A DNA stretch of 64,000 nucleotides from Sphingobacterium shayense (GCF_013179575.1 NZ_JABMCQ010000004.1:1-64000), one strand, 5' to 3'; counted from the stretch's first letter, positions 17,331 to 27,066 are shown. The notes: a model not told the origin generated them from the letters alone. Translations and numbers: made by a program.

Positions 17331-20087
17331 ATGAAAAGAAAAATATTGGTAATTGTCGTGCTAAGTGTTGTCATCGTTGTTCTAAGTCTATTTCTATTTA
17401 GAAAAAGTGAACCGGTAGACTTTAGCGCAGACGTCAAGCCCATCTTAAATAAACATTGTATTACATGCCATGGTGGCGTGAAAAAGAATGGCGGATTTAG
17501 TCTTCTTTTTGAAGATGAAGCTTTCGCGAAAACCGAGTCGGGTAAGCCTGCTATTGTGCGAGGTGTTGCAGACCACAGTGAATTTATCCGTAGGTTGACA
17601 TCGGAAGATCCAGAATTACGGATGCCTTATAATGCACCTATGCTAACCGACTCTGAAATCGAGATCCTGAAGCGTTGGGTCAATGAAGGAGCGAAATGGG
17701 GCGAGCATTGGGCGTATACTTTACCGACTGATGTTCAAGTTCCAAAACCATTCTCCTTTTCTCGGTTTTTCGGATTGACTGAGGGAGATTTAAGGAGTGA
17801 TATTGACTATTTTGTGCAAGATAAACTAACGGAAAAAGGATTATCCTTTTCGGCTGAGGCCGATAAGGAAACATTGTTACGTCGAGTTTATCTCGATCTG
17901 CTCGGAGTGCCTCCAACTCTAGCCGATGTGCGTTCTTTTTTAAACGATGATCGGGATGATGCTTATGAACGCCGCGTCGATAGCTTGTTATTGCAACCTC
18001 AATACGGTGAAAAATGGGCATCGTGGTGGTTGGATATGGCGCGCTATGCAGATACAAAGGGCTATGAAAAAGATGGATCTCGCCAGATTTGGGCTTATCG
18101 AGATTGGGTGATTAAAGCGTTTAACAACGACATGCCTTTCGATCAATTCACGATCGAACAATTGGCCGGCGATCTACTTCCAGATCCCACTAAAGATCAG
18201 TTGATTGCAACAGCGTTTCATCGAAATACAATGAACAACGATGAAGGTGGGACAGATAGTGAAGAATTTCGCGTGGCAGCAGTTTTAGACCGGGTTAACA
18301 CTACTTATCAGGTTTGGTTAAGCACGACCTTTGAATGTGTGCAGTGTCACAGCCACACGTATGATCCATTTAAATTCGAGGAATACTATCAATCAGTAGC
18401 TTTCTTTAATAATACGCGCGACGAAGACACGCAGGGTGATCATCCTAAACTGCGGTTTTACACCGCTCAAGATGAGCTGCGCATCGACAGTATTAAACAT
18501 TGGCTCGCCAGTCGCGGGGGGGCAGGCTTGGTAAAATCAGCCGATCTCTTTTTGCACACCTTGGAGCCAAAGATTCATGCACATTATAGCGACCGGTTGG
18601 TAAACGGAGCGTTATACGATACGAAATGGTTAGGAGTACGGAATGGTGGGAGTGCCCGGTTGCGCGCCGTAAACTTGTCTGATAAAAAACAATTTTACAT
18701 GAACTTTTGGACTGGTTCAAGTGGAGGGGAGCTGGAAATACGGAAGGATAAAATTGATGGTGAATTATTGGCCGCTATAGCTATACCGGCGACCAGCGGC
18801 CGACAGGTCATGGTCTCGACTTTAGCCGAGCAGTCGGGCGTACATGATTTATACCTTGTTTTTAACAACTCATCCATTCCTGCTGACCAACCGGTTTGCA
18901 TGATTGAGTGGTTTGCATTCCGAGAAGGATTTGCTATACCTAGCGAAGACCCGATCAAAGAGAAGATACAAAACGAATTTCTGCAGCTTGTCAATTCCCA
19001 GCCACAGACTGTTCCTATTATGATTGAAAATCCAAAAGAGATGCATCGGAAGACCTTCGTGTTTGAACGTGGAAATAGGTTGACACCAGGTGTTGAAGTT
19101 CAGCCGATGGTGCCGGAATCTCTGAACGACTTTCCAGAGAATGCACAAAAAAATCGGCTGGGATTTGCGCAGTGGATTGTCAGTAAAGACAACCCTCTGA
19201 CGGCACGTACATTGGTAAACCGTGTATGGGCACAATTATTTGGTCGTGGATTGGTAGAACCTTTAGGTGATATGGGAACCCAAAGCACCCCGCCAATTCA
19301 CAAGGAATTATTGGACTATCTGTCTCTTAAGATGATGGACGAGAACTGGAGTATAAAGAGCCTGATACGTGAAATCGTTGCATCGTCCACCTACAGGCAG
19401 TCGTCTAGCTTAAATAACCAGGACGCTGGCAAAGATCCGGAGAATTTTTATTTGGCACGCGGTCCGCGATTTCGCTTATCGGCGGAACAGATTCGAGATC
19501 AGGCACTGACGGTTAGCGGATTGTTAAGCAAAAAGATGTACGGCCCGAGTGTGATGCCTTATCAACCCGATGGCGTGTGGATGACCGTATATAGCGGCGA
19601 ATCTTGGGCAACAAGTACGGGTGAAGATCAGTATAGACGCGGGGTGTATACATTTCTTAAACGTACAAGCCCCTATCCGTCGTTCATCTCGTTTGATGCT
19701 TCCAGTCGTGAAGTTTGTTTGGTCGATCGTATACGGACAAACACGCCGTTACAGGCGTTGACCACGTTGAACGACCCGGTCTACTTGGAAGCGGCTAAAA
19801 ATTTGGCGGGTATGATGGAAAAAGACGGAAAAGGCGACGTAGAATCCTGTATAAAGGTAGGATATAGAAGAATTATGTTAAAGGAACCAATTCCGGAAAA
19901 AACAGTGGCATTACAAAAGCTGTATGTCGAGGCATTTGACAATTTCTCGAAGAAACCGGCTGAAGCGGCAAAGTTCATGGGTGTGGATCCGAGAACATTC
20001 AAAGGAGAAGAATTAGCGTCGAAGGCTGCCTTTATGGTTGTCGCTAATGCATTATTGAACTTAGATGAGTTTTTAACGAAATCGTAA
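17331..20087 (+). CDS. Cytochrome c / DUF1549 / DUF1553 protein (PSD1 type)
   Basis: A 918 aa membrane-anchored periplasmic protein. A single N-terminal helix (residues 5-23) is followed by a planctomycete-type cytochrome c domain with the haem motif CITCH (43-47) and distal LRMPYNAPML. DUF1549 follows (DKETLLRRVYLDLLGVPPT) and contains a second CVQCH motif in a TTFECVQCHSHTYDPF context. DUF1553 fills the C-terminal third (ARTLVNRVWAQLFGRGLVEPLGDMG, then RTNTPLQALTTLNDPVY). The family is abundant in planctomycetes and polysaccharide-degrading bacteria and is thought to act in redox-linked sugar turnover; its reaction is not established. It starts a four-gene operon with the DUF1501 gene four bases downstream. 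Confidence 0.88.
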   Translation: MKRKILVIVVLSVVIVVLSLFLFRKSEPVDFSADVKPILNKHCITCHGGVKKNGGFSLLFEDEAFAKTESGKPAIVRGVADHSEFIRRLTSEDPELRMPYNAPMLTDSEIEILKRWVNEGAKWGEHWAYTLPTDVQVPKPFSFSRFFGLTEGDLRSDIDYFVQDKLTEKGLSFSAEADKETLLRRVYLDLLGVPPTLADVRSFLNDDRDDAYERRVDSLLLQPQYGEKWASWWLDMARYADTKGYEKDGSRQIWAYRDWVIKAFNNDMPFDQFTIEQLAGDLLPDPTKDQLIATAFHRNTMNNDEGGTDSEEFRVAAVLDRVNTTYQVWLSTTFECVQCHSHTYDPFKFEEYYQSVAFFNNTRDEDTQGDHPKLRFYTAQDELRIDSIKHWLASRGGAGLVKSADLFLHTLEPKIHAHYSDRLVNGALYDTKWLGVRNGGSARLRAVNLSDKKQFYMNFWTGSSGGELEIRKDKIDGELLAAIAIPATSGRQVMVSTLAEQSGVHDLYLVFNNSSIPADQPVCMIEWFAFREGFAIPSEDPIKEKIQNEFLQLVNSQPQTVPIMIENPKEMHRKTFVFERGNRLTPGVEVQPMVPESLNDFPENAQKNRLGFAQWIVSKDNPLTARTLVNRVWAQLFGRGLVEPLGDMGTQSTPPIHKELLDYLSLKMMDENWSIKSLIREIVASSTYRQSSSLNNQDAGKDPENFYLARGPRFRLSAEQIRDQALTVSGLLSKKMYGPSVMPYQPDGVWMTVYSGESWATSTGEDQYRRGVYTFLKRTSPYPSFISFDASSREVCLVDRIRTNTPLQALTTLNDPVYLEAAKNLAGMMEKDGKGDVESCIKVGYRRIMLKEPIPEKTVALQKLYVEAFDNFSKKPAEAAKFMGVDPRTFKGEELASKAAFMVVANALLNLDEFLTKS

Positions 20088-20091
20088 CCTC

Positions 20092-21588
20092 ATGAAAGAT
20101 TTAAATAAATTGATAAAAGAGGTACAGCAGCAACAACTGCAGGCTGTCACCAGACGCCATTTCTTGAAAGAGTGTGTAGCTGGGATAGGAGGGATCGCAT
20201 TGGGCGGTTTACTAGCTAATTGCGCAGGGGGTATGAAAGGAGGAGATGGCGCGTTTGATTTAAACGCTTTAAATCCTCTCGTCCCTAAGTCACCACATTT
20301 TCCAGGTAAGGCAAAGAGCGTAATCTATTTACACATGGCTGGGGCCCCTTCTCAACTCGAACTATTTGATTACAAACCGGCCTTGCACAAATTGCATAAT
20401 CAACCATGCCCGCAGTCGCTTTTAGAGGGGAAGAAATTTGCGTTTATACGCGGTGTTCCTAAGATGTTGGGTCCTCAAGCTACCTTTGCACAATATGGCC
20501 AAAGCGGTGCCTGGGTTTCCGATCATCTACCACATTTTAGTAAAGTTGTAGATGAGGTGAGCTTTTTAAAGGCGGTGCATACTGACCAGTTTAATCATGG
20601 ACCTGCACAGCTTTTTATGCAGACAGGAAGCGCCCGGTTAGGACGGCCCAGCATCGGCGCATGGGTAACCTATGGTCTAGGTTCTGAGAACAGTAATCTA
20701 CCTGGATTTGTCGTGCTCACATCAGGGGGAAAAACCCCGGACGCGGGTAAAAGTGTTTGGGGAAGCGGATTTCTTCCGTCGGTCTATCAAGGGGTACAGT
20801 GCCGGTCCAAAGGAGATCCAGTTCTGTATATTGCAGACCCAGAAGGAATGAGCCGTGATCTGAAAAGAAATGCTATTGATGCTATTAATAATGTCAACAA
20901 AGAAGAGTACAATACGTTTAAAGATCCTGAAACATTATCGCGAATTGCCCAGTATGAAATGGCGTATAAAATGCAAGTTGCTGTTCCTGAAGTGATGGAT
21001 ATCTCTAAAGAACCAGAGTATATTCATGAATTATATGGTACTCAACCGGGCAAAGAGTCTTTTGCAAACAATTGCTTGCTTGCGCGGAAGTTGGTCGAAC
21101 AAGGGGTTCGTTTTGTTCAGCTTTTTGATTGGGGCTGGGATAGCCACGGTACGAATCCTGCAGACTCTATTGATCTTGGATTCCGGAACAAGTGTCGAGA
21201 AATAGACCGGCCGATGTCAGCCTTGATTATGGATTTAAAGCAACGTGGCTTGTTAGAAGAAACGTTGGTTGTATGGGGGGGAGAATTCGGTCGTACGCCG
21301 ATGCAAGAGAACCGAGATAATAGCGATATGCCTTTTTTGGGACGCGATCACCACACCGATGCATACACGATATGGATGGCTGGAGGCGGAATTCGAAATG
21401 GCATTAGCTATGGAGAGACTGATGAAATAGGCTTTAGTGGCATCAGTGGACGTACATCAGTGCATGATGTCCATGCCACCATGCTCCACCTTCTTGGTTT
21501 TGACCATGAAAAATTTACCTATGAATTCCAAGGACGTCCTTTTCGTTTAACCGATGTAGAAGGTAGTCTTATCCAAGCAATTGTTTAA
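20092..21588 (+). CDS. DUF1501 (sulfatase-fold) exported protein
   Basis: A 498 aa protein with a twin-arginine-like N-terminus, TRRHFLKECVAGIGGIALGGLLANC, that may also be lipidated at the cysteine. The body is a DUF1501 domain of the alkaline-phosphatase superfamily: SVIYLHMAGAPSQLELFDYKP, FNHGPAQLFMQTGSARLGRPSIGAWVTYGLG, LFDWGWDSHG and WGGEFGRTPMQ. DUF1501 genes almost always follow DUF1549/DUF1553 genes, as here. No biochemical role is firmly known. It overlaps the preferred reading of the next gene only marginally and is clearly co-transcribed. Confidence 0.85.
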   Translation: MKDLNKLIKEVQQQQLQAVTRRHFLKECVAGIGGIALGGLLANCAGGMKGGDGAFDLNALNPLVPKSPHFPGKAKSVIYLHMAGAPSQLELFDYKPALHKLHNQPCPQSLLEGKKFAFIRGVPKMLGPQATFAQYGQSGAWVSDHLPHFSKVVDEVSFLKAVHTDQFNHGPAQLFMQTGSARLGRPSIGAWVTYGLGSENSNLPGFVVLTSGGKTPDAGKSVWGSGFLPSVYQGVQCRSKGDPVLYIADPEGMSRDLKRNAIDAINNVNKEEYNTFKDPETLSRIAQYEMAYKMQVAVPEVMDISKEPEYIHELYGTQPGKESFANNCLLARKLVEQGVRFVQLFDWGWDSHGTNPADSIDLGFRNKCREIDRPMSALIMDLKQRGLLEETLVVWGGEFGRTPMQENRDNSDMPFLGRDHHTDAYTIWMAGGGIRNGISYGETDEIGFSGISGRTSVHDVHATMLHLLGFDHEKFTYEFQGRPFRLTDVEGSLIQAIV

Positions 21589-21598
21589 TGATTATTTA

Positions 21599-22483
21599 AT
21601 GAAATATATCTATTTGTTACTGTGTTGTGTTTTGGCCCATACAACACTTTTAAATGCACAAACGACCAAAACAGAGCCAATCAAATATTATTGTACCAAT
21701 TGGGGCATGCAGGGATCTTGGGATGACTTTTGTTCAAAAGTGAAAAAAGTGGGATATGATGGAGTAGAAACTTGGCTGCCGGCGACCACTAATGAACAGA
21801 ATGATATGACAGCGGCATTAAAAAAGTATGGATTGTCCTTGGGACTCCTCGCCGGGGGAAATGGTGCTGATTTTAAGCAGTACCTCCAGAGTTTTTCCTC
21901 GAATCTGGAAGCCGCTGCAAGTTTTTCGCCCGATTATATTAACTGTCACACGGGCAAAGATTATTATACGTTCGAAGAAAATAAACAGTTAATAGACATC
22001 GGTGAGCGTGTCAGCGAGCTTCATCGTATTCCCGTGTATCATGAAACACATCGAGGGCGTTTCAGCTTCGCCGCGCACGTCACAAAAAGCTACTTGGAAA
22101 AAATTCCGTACCTGACATTGGCTCTGGATATCTCACATTGGTGTAACGTCCATGAATCGCTGCTCGCAGACCAAAAAGAGACGGTAGGACTTGCTTTGAA
22201 CCGCACCGGACATATCCATGCGCGGATAGGACATGCTGAGGGGCCTCAGGTAAATGACCCGGCAGCACCGGAGTGGAAGAACACCGTTGAGCAACATCTG
22301 GTTTGGTGGGATGAAGTCGTTCGCCGTTTTAAGTCGCAGGACCGCCAACTAACTATCACCACAGAATTCGGTCCTGCTGGTTATTTGCCTACGCTGCCTT
22401 ATACACAACAACCTGTAGCAGACCAGTGGACGATTAACGTTTACATGTTAAACCTTTTAAAATCCCGCTATAACGACCAATGA
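21599..22483 (+). CDS. Exported sugar-phosphate isomerase/epimerase-like TIM barrel
   Basis: A 294 aa xylose-isomerase-like TIM barrel with a signal peptide (MKYIYLLLCCVLAHTTLLNAQ); the ATG at 21599 is chosen for that reason over the one at 21581. Candidate metal ligands lie in VYHETHRGRFSF, LALDISHWCNVHESLL, GHIHARIGHAEG and TTEFGPAGYLP. A periplasmic member is notable because most such isomerases are cytosolic. It is sandwiched in the DUF1549/DUF1501 operon and may process a sugar handled by those proteins. Its stop overlaps the next start by four bases. Confidence 0.78.
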   Translation: MKYIYLLLCCVLAHTTLLNAQTTKTEPIKYYCTNWGMQGSWDDFCSKVKKVGYDGVETWLPATTNEQNDMTAALKKYGLSLGLLAGGNGADFKQYLQSFSSNLEAAASFSPDYINCHTGKDYYTFEENKQLIDIGERVSELHRIPVYHETHRGRFSFAAHVTKSYLEKIPYLTLALDISHWCNVHESLLADQKETVGLALNRTGHIHARIGHAEGPQVNDPAAPEWKNTVEQHLVWWDEVVRRFKSQDRQLTITTEFGPAGYLPTLPYTQQPVADQWTINVYMLNLLKSRYNDQ

Positions 22484-23907
22484 TGTTTTTAGAAGAGTTA
22501 TCAACGTTTATCGGGCGATGGCATCCGTTGCTGGTACATTTACCTATTGGGATGTTGGTTTTGGCTTTTGCAATGGCAATAGTTGATCGGTTTGGTAGGA
22601 AGCAGCTCTATCCTAATGCGATTCGTTTTTCGCTACTGTTAGGAGCTGTTGCGGCGATAGTAGCCGCAATTACCGGTTACTTGTTATCTCGTAACGGTGG
22701 GTATCAGACCGAGGTTCTTCAGTTTCATCAATGGCTAGGGGTTGGGGTCGCTGTAGTAAGTGTTGGTGCTTTTTTGTTGTATTTAGATCGACCAACCTCC
22801 TCCAAGTGGGTGCATATACTCCGACAACAACGATTTATGTTCATACTGACAGCCGTTGCACTTTTAGCATTCACAGGGCATTTTGGTGGGACCTTAACCC
22901 ACGGCGAAGGGTATATGAAAGATGCGCTGCCCACTGCGATAAAAAGCACGTTGGGGATCGCTCCGGAAAAAGAAGAGTTGTTAACTTTGACAAACGCGCA
23001 GGAGGCCGTGGTTTACAAAGAAATCGTACAACCCATTCTTAAGCAGCGTTGTCAGAGCTGTCATGGAGAAAAGAAACGTGAGGGTGGACTAGCACTACAT
23101 AATCCAGAAAGTCTGCTTCAGGGAGGAGAGGGAGGCTTTGTTTTGGTAAATGGAGATACTGCGAAAAGCGAGTTGTACAGCCGTTTGGTATTACCTCCAG
23201 GGCATGAAAAACGAATGCCACCAAAAGGACGCACCCCAATTACGTCGGATCAGATAAAACTAATCTCCTGGTGGATCGGATCGGGAGCCGATTTCGAAAA
23301 GAAAGCCAAGGAGATTAAACAGCCAAAGGAAATTTTGGCCATTCTGACGAAATTGGAAAGCGGGCAACAAGAAGAAGCGTCTTTATATGCAAGTCTACCA
23401 GCGGCGCCGACATTACCTGAAGAAAAGATCCAAGCTTGGCAAGCGAAGGGTATTAAGGTGATGCCAATAGCTGCGGATAACAATATGGTCGTGATCAGTG
23501 CTGTAAATTATCCACAGTTCAATGATAAAGATTTAGAAGATCTCTTACAAATAAAGGATAACGTCGTTCAACTTAAGATAGGGCATACAGCTATAACAGA
23601 CGAAGGAATGAAAACAGCTGCGCAGTTTCCTATTTTGCACCGTTTACATCTCGAATATACGTCAGTAACGGATGAGGGACTATCTTATTTACATAGCTTA
23701 GCCCACTTAAGCTACATTAATCTTGTGGGAACAAAAGTTACCACGAGCGCTTCGACTCATCTGGAAAAAATTCCTCAGTTAAAACATGTCTACGCATTTA
23801 AAACGGAGTTGCGAGAAGCTAACGGAGGCGGCGAAAAGTTTAAAACGTTCGTGGATACCGGTAATTATGTTTTACCAATTTTAGCCACTGACACAATTAT
23901 GTATTAA
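22480..23907 (+). CDS. DUF2231 membrane / cytochrome c / leucine-rich-repeat fusion
   Basis: A 475 aa three-part protein. Residues 1-150 carry about four transmembrane helices of the DUF2231 type (GRWHPLLVHLPIGMLVLAFAMAIVDRFGR). A planctomycete-type cytochrome c domain follows with haem motif CQSCH and the distal RMPPKGRTPITSDQIKLISWWIGSGA. The C-terminal 150 residues form a short leucine-rich repeat (LQIKDNVVQLKIGHTAITDEG, LHRLHLEYTSVTDEGLSYL). It is translationally coupled to the isomerase (ATGA). It may pass electrons between the periplasmic DUF1549 protein and the membrane; that is inference. Confidence 0.82.
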   Translation: MMFLEELSTFIGRWHPLLVHLPIGMLVLAFAMAIVDRFGRKQLYPNAIRFSLLLGAVAAIVAAITGYLLSRNGGYQTEVLQFHQWLGVGVAVVSVGAFLLYLDRPTSSKWVHILRQQRFMFILTAVALLAFTGHFGGTLTHGEGYMKDALPTAIKSTLGIAPEKEELLTLTNAQEAVVYKEIVQPILKQRCQSCHGEKKREGGLALHNPESLLQGGEGGFVLVNGDTAKSELYSRLVLPPGHEKRMPPKGRTPITSDQIKLISWWIGSGADFEKKAKEIKQPKEILAILTKLESGQQEEASLYASLPAAPTLPEEKIQAWQAKGIKVMPIAADNNMVVISAVNYPQFNDKDLEDLLQIKDNVVQLKIGHTAITDEGMKTAAQFPILHRLHLEYTSVTDEGLSYLHSLAHLSYINLVGTKVTTSASTHLEKIPQLKHVYAFKTELREANGGGEKFKTFVDTGNYVLPILATDTIMY

Positions 23908-24144
23908 ATGTATTTGATCGATCCAATTTTTGGTGCACTTTAATCACGAAGAATATCCGTTTCTCCATCGTGTTTTTAACGTAGTCTTACGTTTTATTAG
24001 CGACTCTCATTGCGCAGAAACCGTATGATCTGCGTAAAACAAAGACTTTCGCTCTCAACAATACTTGGTAGCGCTTTTTTCGTTTGTTGTGGAATTTTGT
24101 GGTTCTAATGTGTATTTTTATCGGAAAGAAAGATACTGACTTAG

Positions 24145-24642
24145 TTGTTCAGATTATATTTGATTGAGATAGGTGGGCAGTCGGGAAATGTAAAGTCAAT
24201 TGGGTTTCGTAGCAGTACAATTTCCACAGCAGACGGGGCGGATTTGATAATGCCAAATGGCGATCTGTTAAATTCTCATGTGATTAATTGGACATTAGGT
24301 GGATACCGGAAAAGATTATATCTACGATTGGATATTCAATACGGCACTGATTTAAAGAGAATGAAAGAGCTGCTATTGCAAATTGTTGAGGAAAACGACC
24401 AGATTTTAGGTTCGCCAATTCCAGTGGTACAATTTGCAGAAGTTACAGCACAAGCGGTGTCGGTCGACCTGTATTTTTGGGTACGGACGTTGAAAGACAC
24501 GGGACAGGTAAAGAGCGATGTTGTTTATGGAATTCATGAGGTTTTTCAGCGAGAAAATATACCTTTCTCTATACCGATGCAAAAAGTTTGCGTGGATAGT
24601 GAAACAAAGCCGGATATACCCGGTAGCACATCAAGCGAGTAA
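24145..24642 (+). pseudogene. MscS-type mechanosensitive channel, C-terminal remnant
   Basis: The readable 165 codons match only the beta domain and C-terminal domain of MscS channels: IEIGGQSGNVKSIGFRSSTI, DLIMPNGDLLNSHVINWTLGG and the following YGTDLKRMKELLLQIVEEN. The N-terminal and pore-lining helices are missing, an in-frame TAG sits immediately before the only usable TTG, and nothing in 23908-24144 supplies them. A soluble product of this part is unlikely to function. A recombination or deletion event that removed the 5' part is the simplest explanation. Confidence 0.72.
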
Positions 24643-24662
24643 ATAAAAACATGATACAAATT

Positions 24663-25727
24663 ATGAAAAGGACTGTGCGAAATATCAGCCTATGGATACT
24701 GGTGGTCTTTCTGTTAACCGGATGCATCAAAGAAGCGCCATTAAATCCCGAAGCGGATATTGAAACATTTGTGGTGGATCGGAGCGATTTGACCGGTAAT
24801 GTATTTATCGACCAGATCAACAGAACCATTACGCTTAATTTGACAACGGATGCGTTCGATAATGGCGTTACGCCAACGTTGTCCTTATCTACAGGAGCTA
24901 CGGTGAAGCCAGAGTCAGGTACCTTAATTACTTTCGATGGCGATGACGTTGTCTATGAGGTTATATCTGCATCCGGCGAAAATAAAAAGCAATATACTGT
25001 AAAAATAGTCAATGTGGGTAAATGGGATTTTAACTTTGAAACCTGGTTAGCTCATGCATCGGATAAGTATGAATATCCCGTCGAAGATGGCAATGTGCAG
25101 CTATGGTCTTCGGGAAATCCCGGTGTAGCATTATCCGGTGTGCCCAAGCGTCGGGACGCCTATCCTACGCGTGCTGGAGAAGGCTATGAAGGTACGGTTG
25201 GAGCGGAGCTAGTCACTATAAAAGGCACATTTTTGTCAGAGTTGATAGGTATTCGCCTTTTTGCAGGTTCGTTTTTTCTCGGGGTCTTCGATCCTTCGCA
25301 GGCTCTTTTGAATCCATTAGCTGCCACTGAATTTGGACAGCCGTATGTTGGGTTGCCAGACCGATTCACAGGATACTATAAATACGCCGCGGGTCCGAAA
25401 TTTATCAATAGCGAAGGGCAGGTGCAGGAAGGGGTCAAGGATAAATGTGATATTTATGCTGTTTTATTTAATGGGCCCGACCGCTTGAATGCGACCAACA
25501 TACTGACATCCGATAAGGTTATTGCTCGCGCCCAACTACCGGACGGAAGCGACCGTGCAGATTTTACGAAATTTGACATCCCTTTTGTTTATGACCAAGA
25601 GGCGGTTATAAGTGACAATTTGATGATGGCCATTGTCGCGTCTTCTAGTAAAGAAGGCAATCTGTATAAAGGAGCAATTGGATCAAAATTAATTGTTGAT
25701 AGTTTACAAATTGTTCCGAAGTTATGA
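24663..25727 (+). CDS. PCMD-domain lipoprotein
   Basis: A predicted outer-membrane lipoprotein of about 354 aa. The signal MKRTVRNISLWILVVFLLTGC ends in an LTGC lipobox (Cys21); an ATG four codons earlier at 24651 is possible. An N-terminal immunoglobulin-like region (ADIETFVVDRSDLTGNVFIDQINRTITLNL) precedes the PCMD (putative carbohydrate metabolism) domain, seen in WDFNFETWLAH, TIKGTFLSELIGIRLFAGSFFLG and GYYKYAAGPKFINSEG. Its stop overlaps the next start by four bases, so it pairs with the beta-barrel protein downstream. Confidence 0.78.
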   Translation: MKRTVRNISLWILVVFLLTGCIKEAPLNPEADIETFVVDRSDLTGNVFIDQINRTITLNLTTDAFDNGVTPTLSLSTGATVKPESGTLITFDGDDVVYEVISASGENKKQYTVKIVNVGKWDFNFETWLAHASDKYEYPVEDGNVQLWSSGNPGVALSGVPKRRDAYPTRAGEGYEGTVGAELVTIKGTFLSELIGIRLFAGSFFLGVFDPSQALLNPLAATEFGQPYVGLPDRFTGYYKYAAGPKFINSEGQVQEGVKDKCDIYAVLFNGPDRLNATNILTSDKVIARAQLPDGSDRADFTKFDIPFVYDQEAVISDNLMMAIVASSSKEGNLYKGAIGSKLIVDSLQIVPKL

Positions 25728-26497
25728 GAGATTTTTTAATTCAAGTTTTGATATTAGCCAGCGTTTTAGTTGATTCGACCTCCTTGTTTGGGCAGTCATC
25801 AAACAGCGGCTTTAGATGGCAAAACATACAGCATGAAGTTTCAGTAGGCTATAATATTGGTGCTACAGCCCCTTTCTCTCTTCCGAATACTATCCGAGAA
25901 ATCAATAGCTATTCTCCGCTTTTTACGCCATCGATCGGTTACGGCGTAAGCTATGCGTTAAATGAGAAATGGCGTGTCGGGACAGGGGTGCGTTTTGAAA
26001 GTAAGGGAATGCGCGTGAAGGATAGTGTCCAATATTTCCATACGATAATAACGGTCAACAATGGTGAGGGTGAGGATGGAGGTTCCTTTGAAGGCGATTT
26101 CACAGGGACAAATGAAACAAAATCGCAACAGACTTACGTTACTATGCCGTTATTCGCGGAATATCGCCTGGACAAGTGGAGTATCAAAACTGGCGCGTAT
26201 GTGTCTCGACTGCTGTCATCAACATTTGAAGGTTCCGTTTCGGATGGCTATATACGAAATGGTAACTCCTTAGGTGAAAAAGTATTTATCGATAGAGCGA
26301 CATTTGATTTCGCGGATCAGGTTCGAAAGTGGGACTGGGGCGTATTACTGGGCGGATCCCGCATTGTTGATAAGCATTGGAAAGTCACTGCTTTGGGGCA
26401 ATTGGGATTGCAACCGCTGTTCCCGAGTGACTTCCGTGGAGTAGGCTACAAGCTCCGTCATATGTACATTAATGTCGGGGGAGCCTATCGGTTTTAA
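25724..26497 (+). CDS. PorT-like outer-membrane beta-barrel protein
   Basis: A 257 aa secreted protein: MRDFLIQVLILASVLVDSTSLFGQ is a signal peptide, and the remainder alternates polar and aromatic residues as in an eight- to ten-strand barrel (VSVGYNIGATAPF, SIGYGVSYALNEKWRVGTGVRFESKGM, YVTMPLFAEYRLDKWSIKTGAYVS, ending MYINVGGAYRF with a terminal aromatic). It is coupled by ATGA to the PCMD lipoprotein. Such pairs are common beside glycan-use loci in Bacteroidota. No ligand is indicated. Confidence 0.75.
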   Translation: MRDFLIQVLILASVLVDSTSLFGQSSNSGFRWQNIQHEVSVGYNIGATAPFSLPNTIREINSYSPLFTPSIGYGVSYALNEKWRVGTGVRFESKGMRVKDSVQYFHTIITVNNGEGEDGGSFEGDFTGTNETKSQQTYVTMPLFAEYRLDKWSIKTGAYVSRLLSSTFEGSVSDGYIRNGNSLGEKVFIDRATFDFADQVRKWDWGVLLGGSRIVDKHWKVTALGQLGLQPLFPSDFRGVGYKLRHMYINVGGAYRF

Positions 26498-26558
26498 TGT
26501 CCTCACCTTACGATACGAAATCAAGACGGTGTCAAGAATTTATACTAGGGCTTGATTT

Positions 26559-27066
26559 CTACAAACCTACCAATTGCGTTGAATTTAATGGTTGTGTAAG
26601 TTTATCGTAGGTGCCAGCTATTGTGGCTCCGCCTGAGCAATAATACGAGAGGCTTTGCTCCGTTTTCGCATTAGTGCCTTGGATACGAACGTATTGGTTC
26701 TGAAAAATGAAGGCAATTTCTCCTTGGTCGTTCCGACTAACATAAGTACTATCATTTTCTTGTCCGGCCGAAATAGAAAGGGAGCAGCTCGACCTCTTCT
26801 TATCCGCGCGTGACCGAATTGTTACGGCGATAGTATCGATGGACACTTGCTTCACCTGTACGGTGATCCAATCGTATCCTTGATCGCGATTCGCGTAATC
26901 AGCTGTCACATAATCTCTCGCAACCGACCGGCTAAATTGCTTATCCATGGTTTGCGTCGTGTCTGCATTGTCGTTTTGCTGCTGATTACGATTAGGGGGT
27001 TTGGCAACTAAGTAAGCTAAAAATCAATCTGCCATATAAACTAATTCTAATAAGTGAGATACGCAT
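26559..27066 (-). pseudogene. Frameshifted small lipoprotein gene
   Basis: A minus-strand gene in two frames. From ATG 27066 the first frame gives MRISLIRISLYGRLIFSLLSC, a lipoprotein signal with an SLLSC lipobox, then QTP and a stop. The second frame gives a polar linker NRNQQQNDNADTTQT and a 129 aa domain (MDKQFSRSVARDYVTADYAN to NSTQLVGL) whose own ATG at 26948 lacks any export signal. The frames meet at a run of five C on the coding strand (26995-26999); removing one C joins them cleanly as CQTPNRN. Either a recent one-base insertion or a sequencing error explains it. The family is not recognised. Confidence 0.65.
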
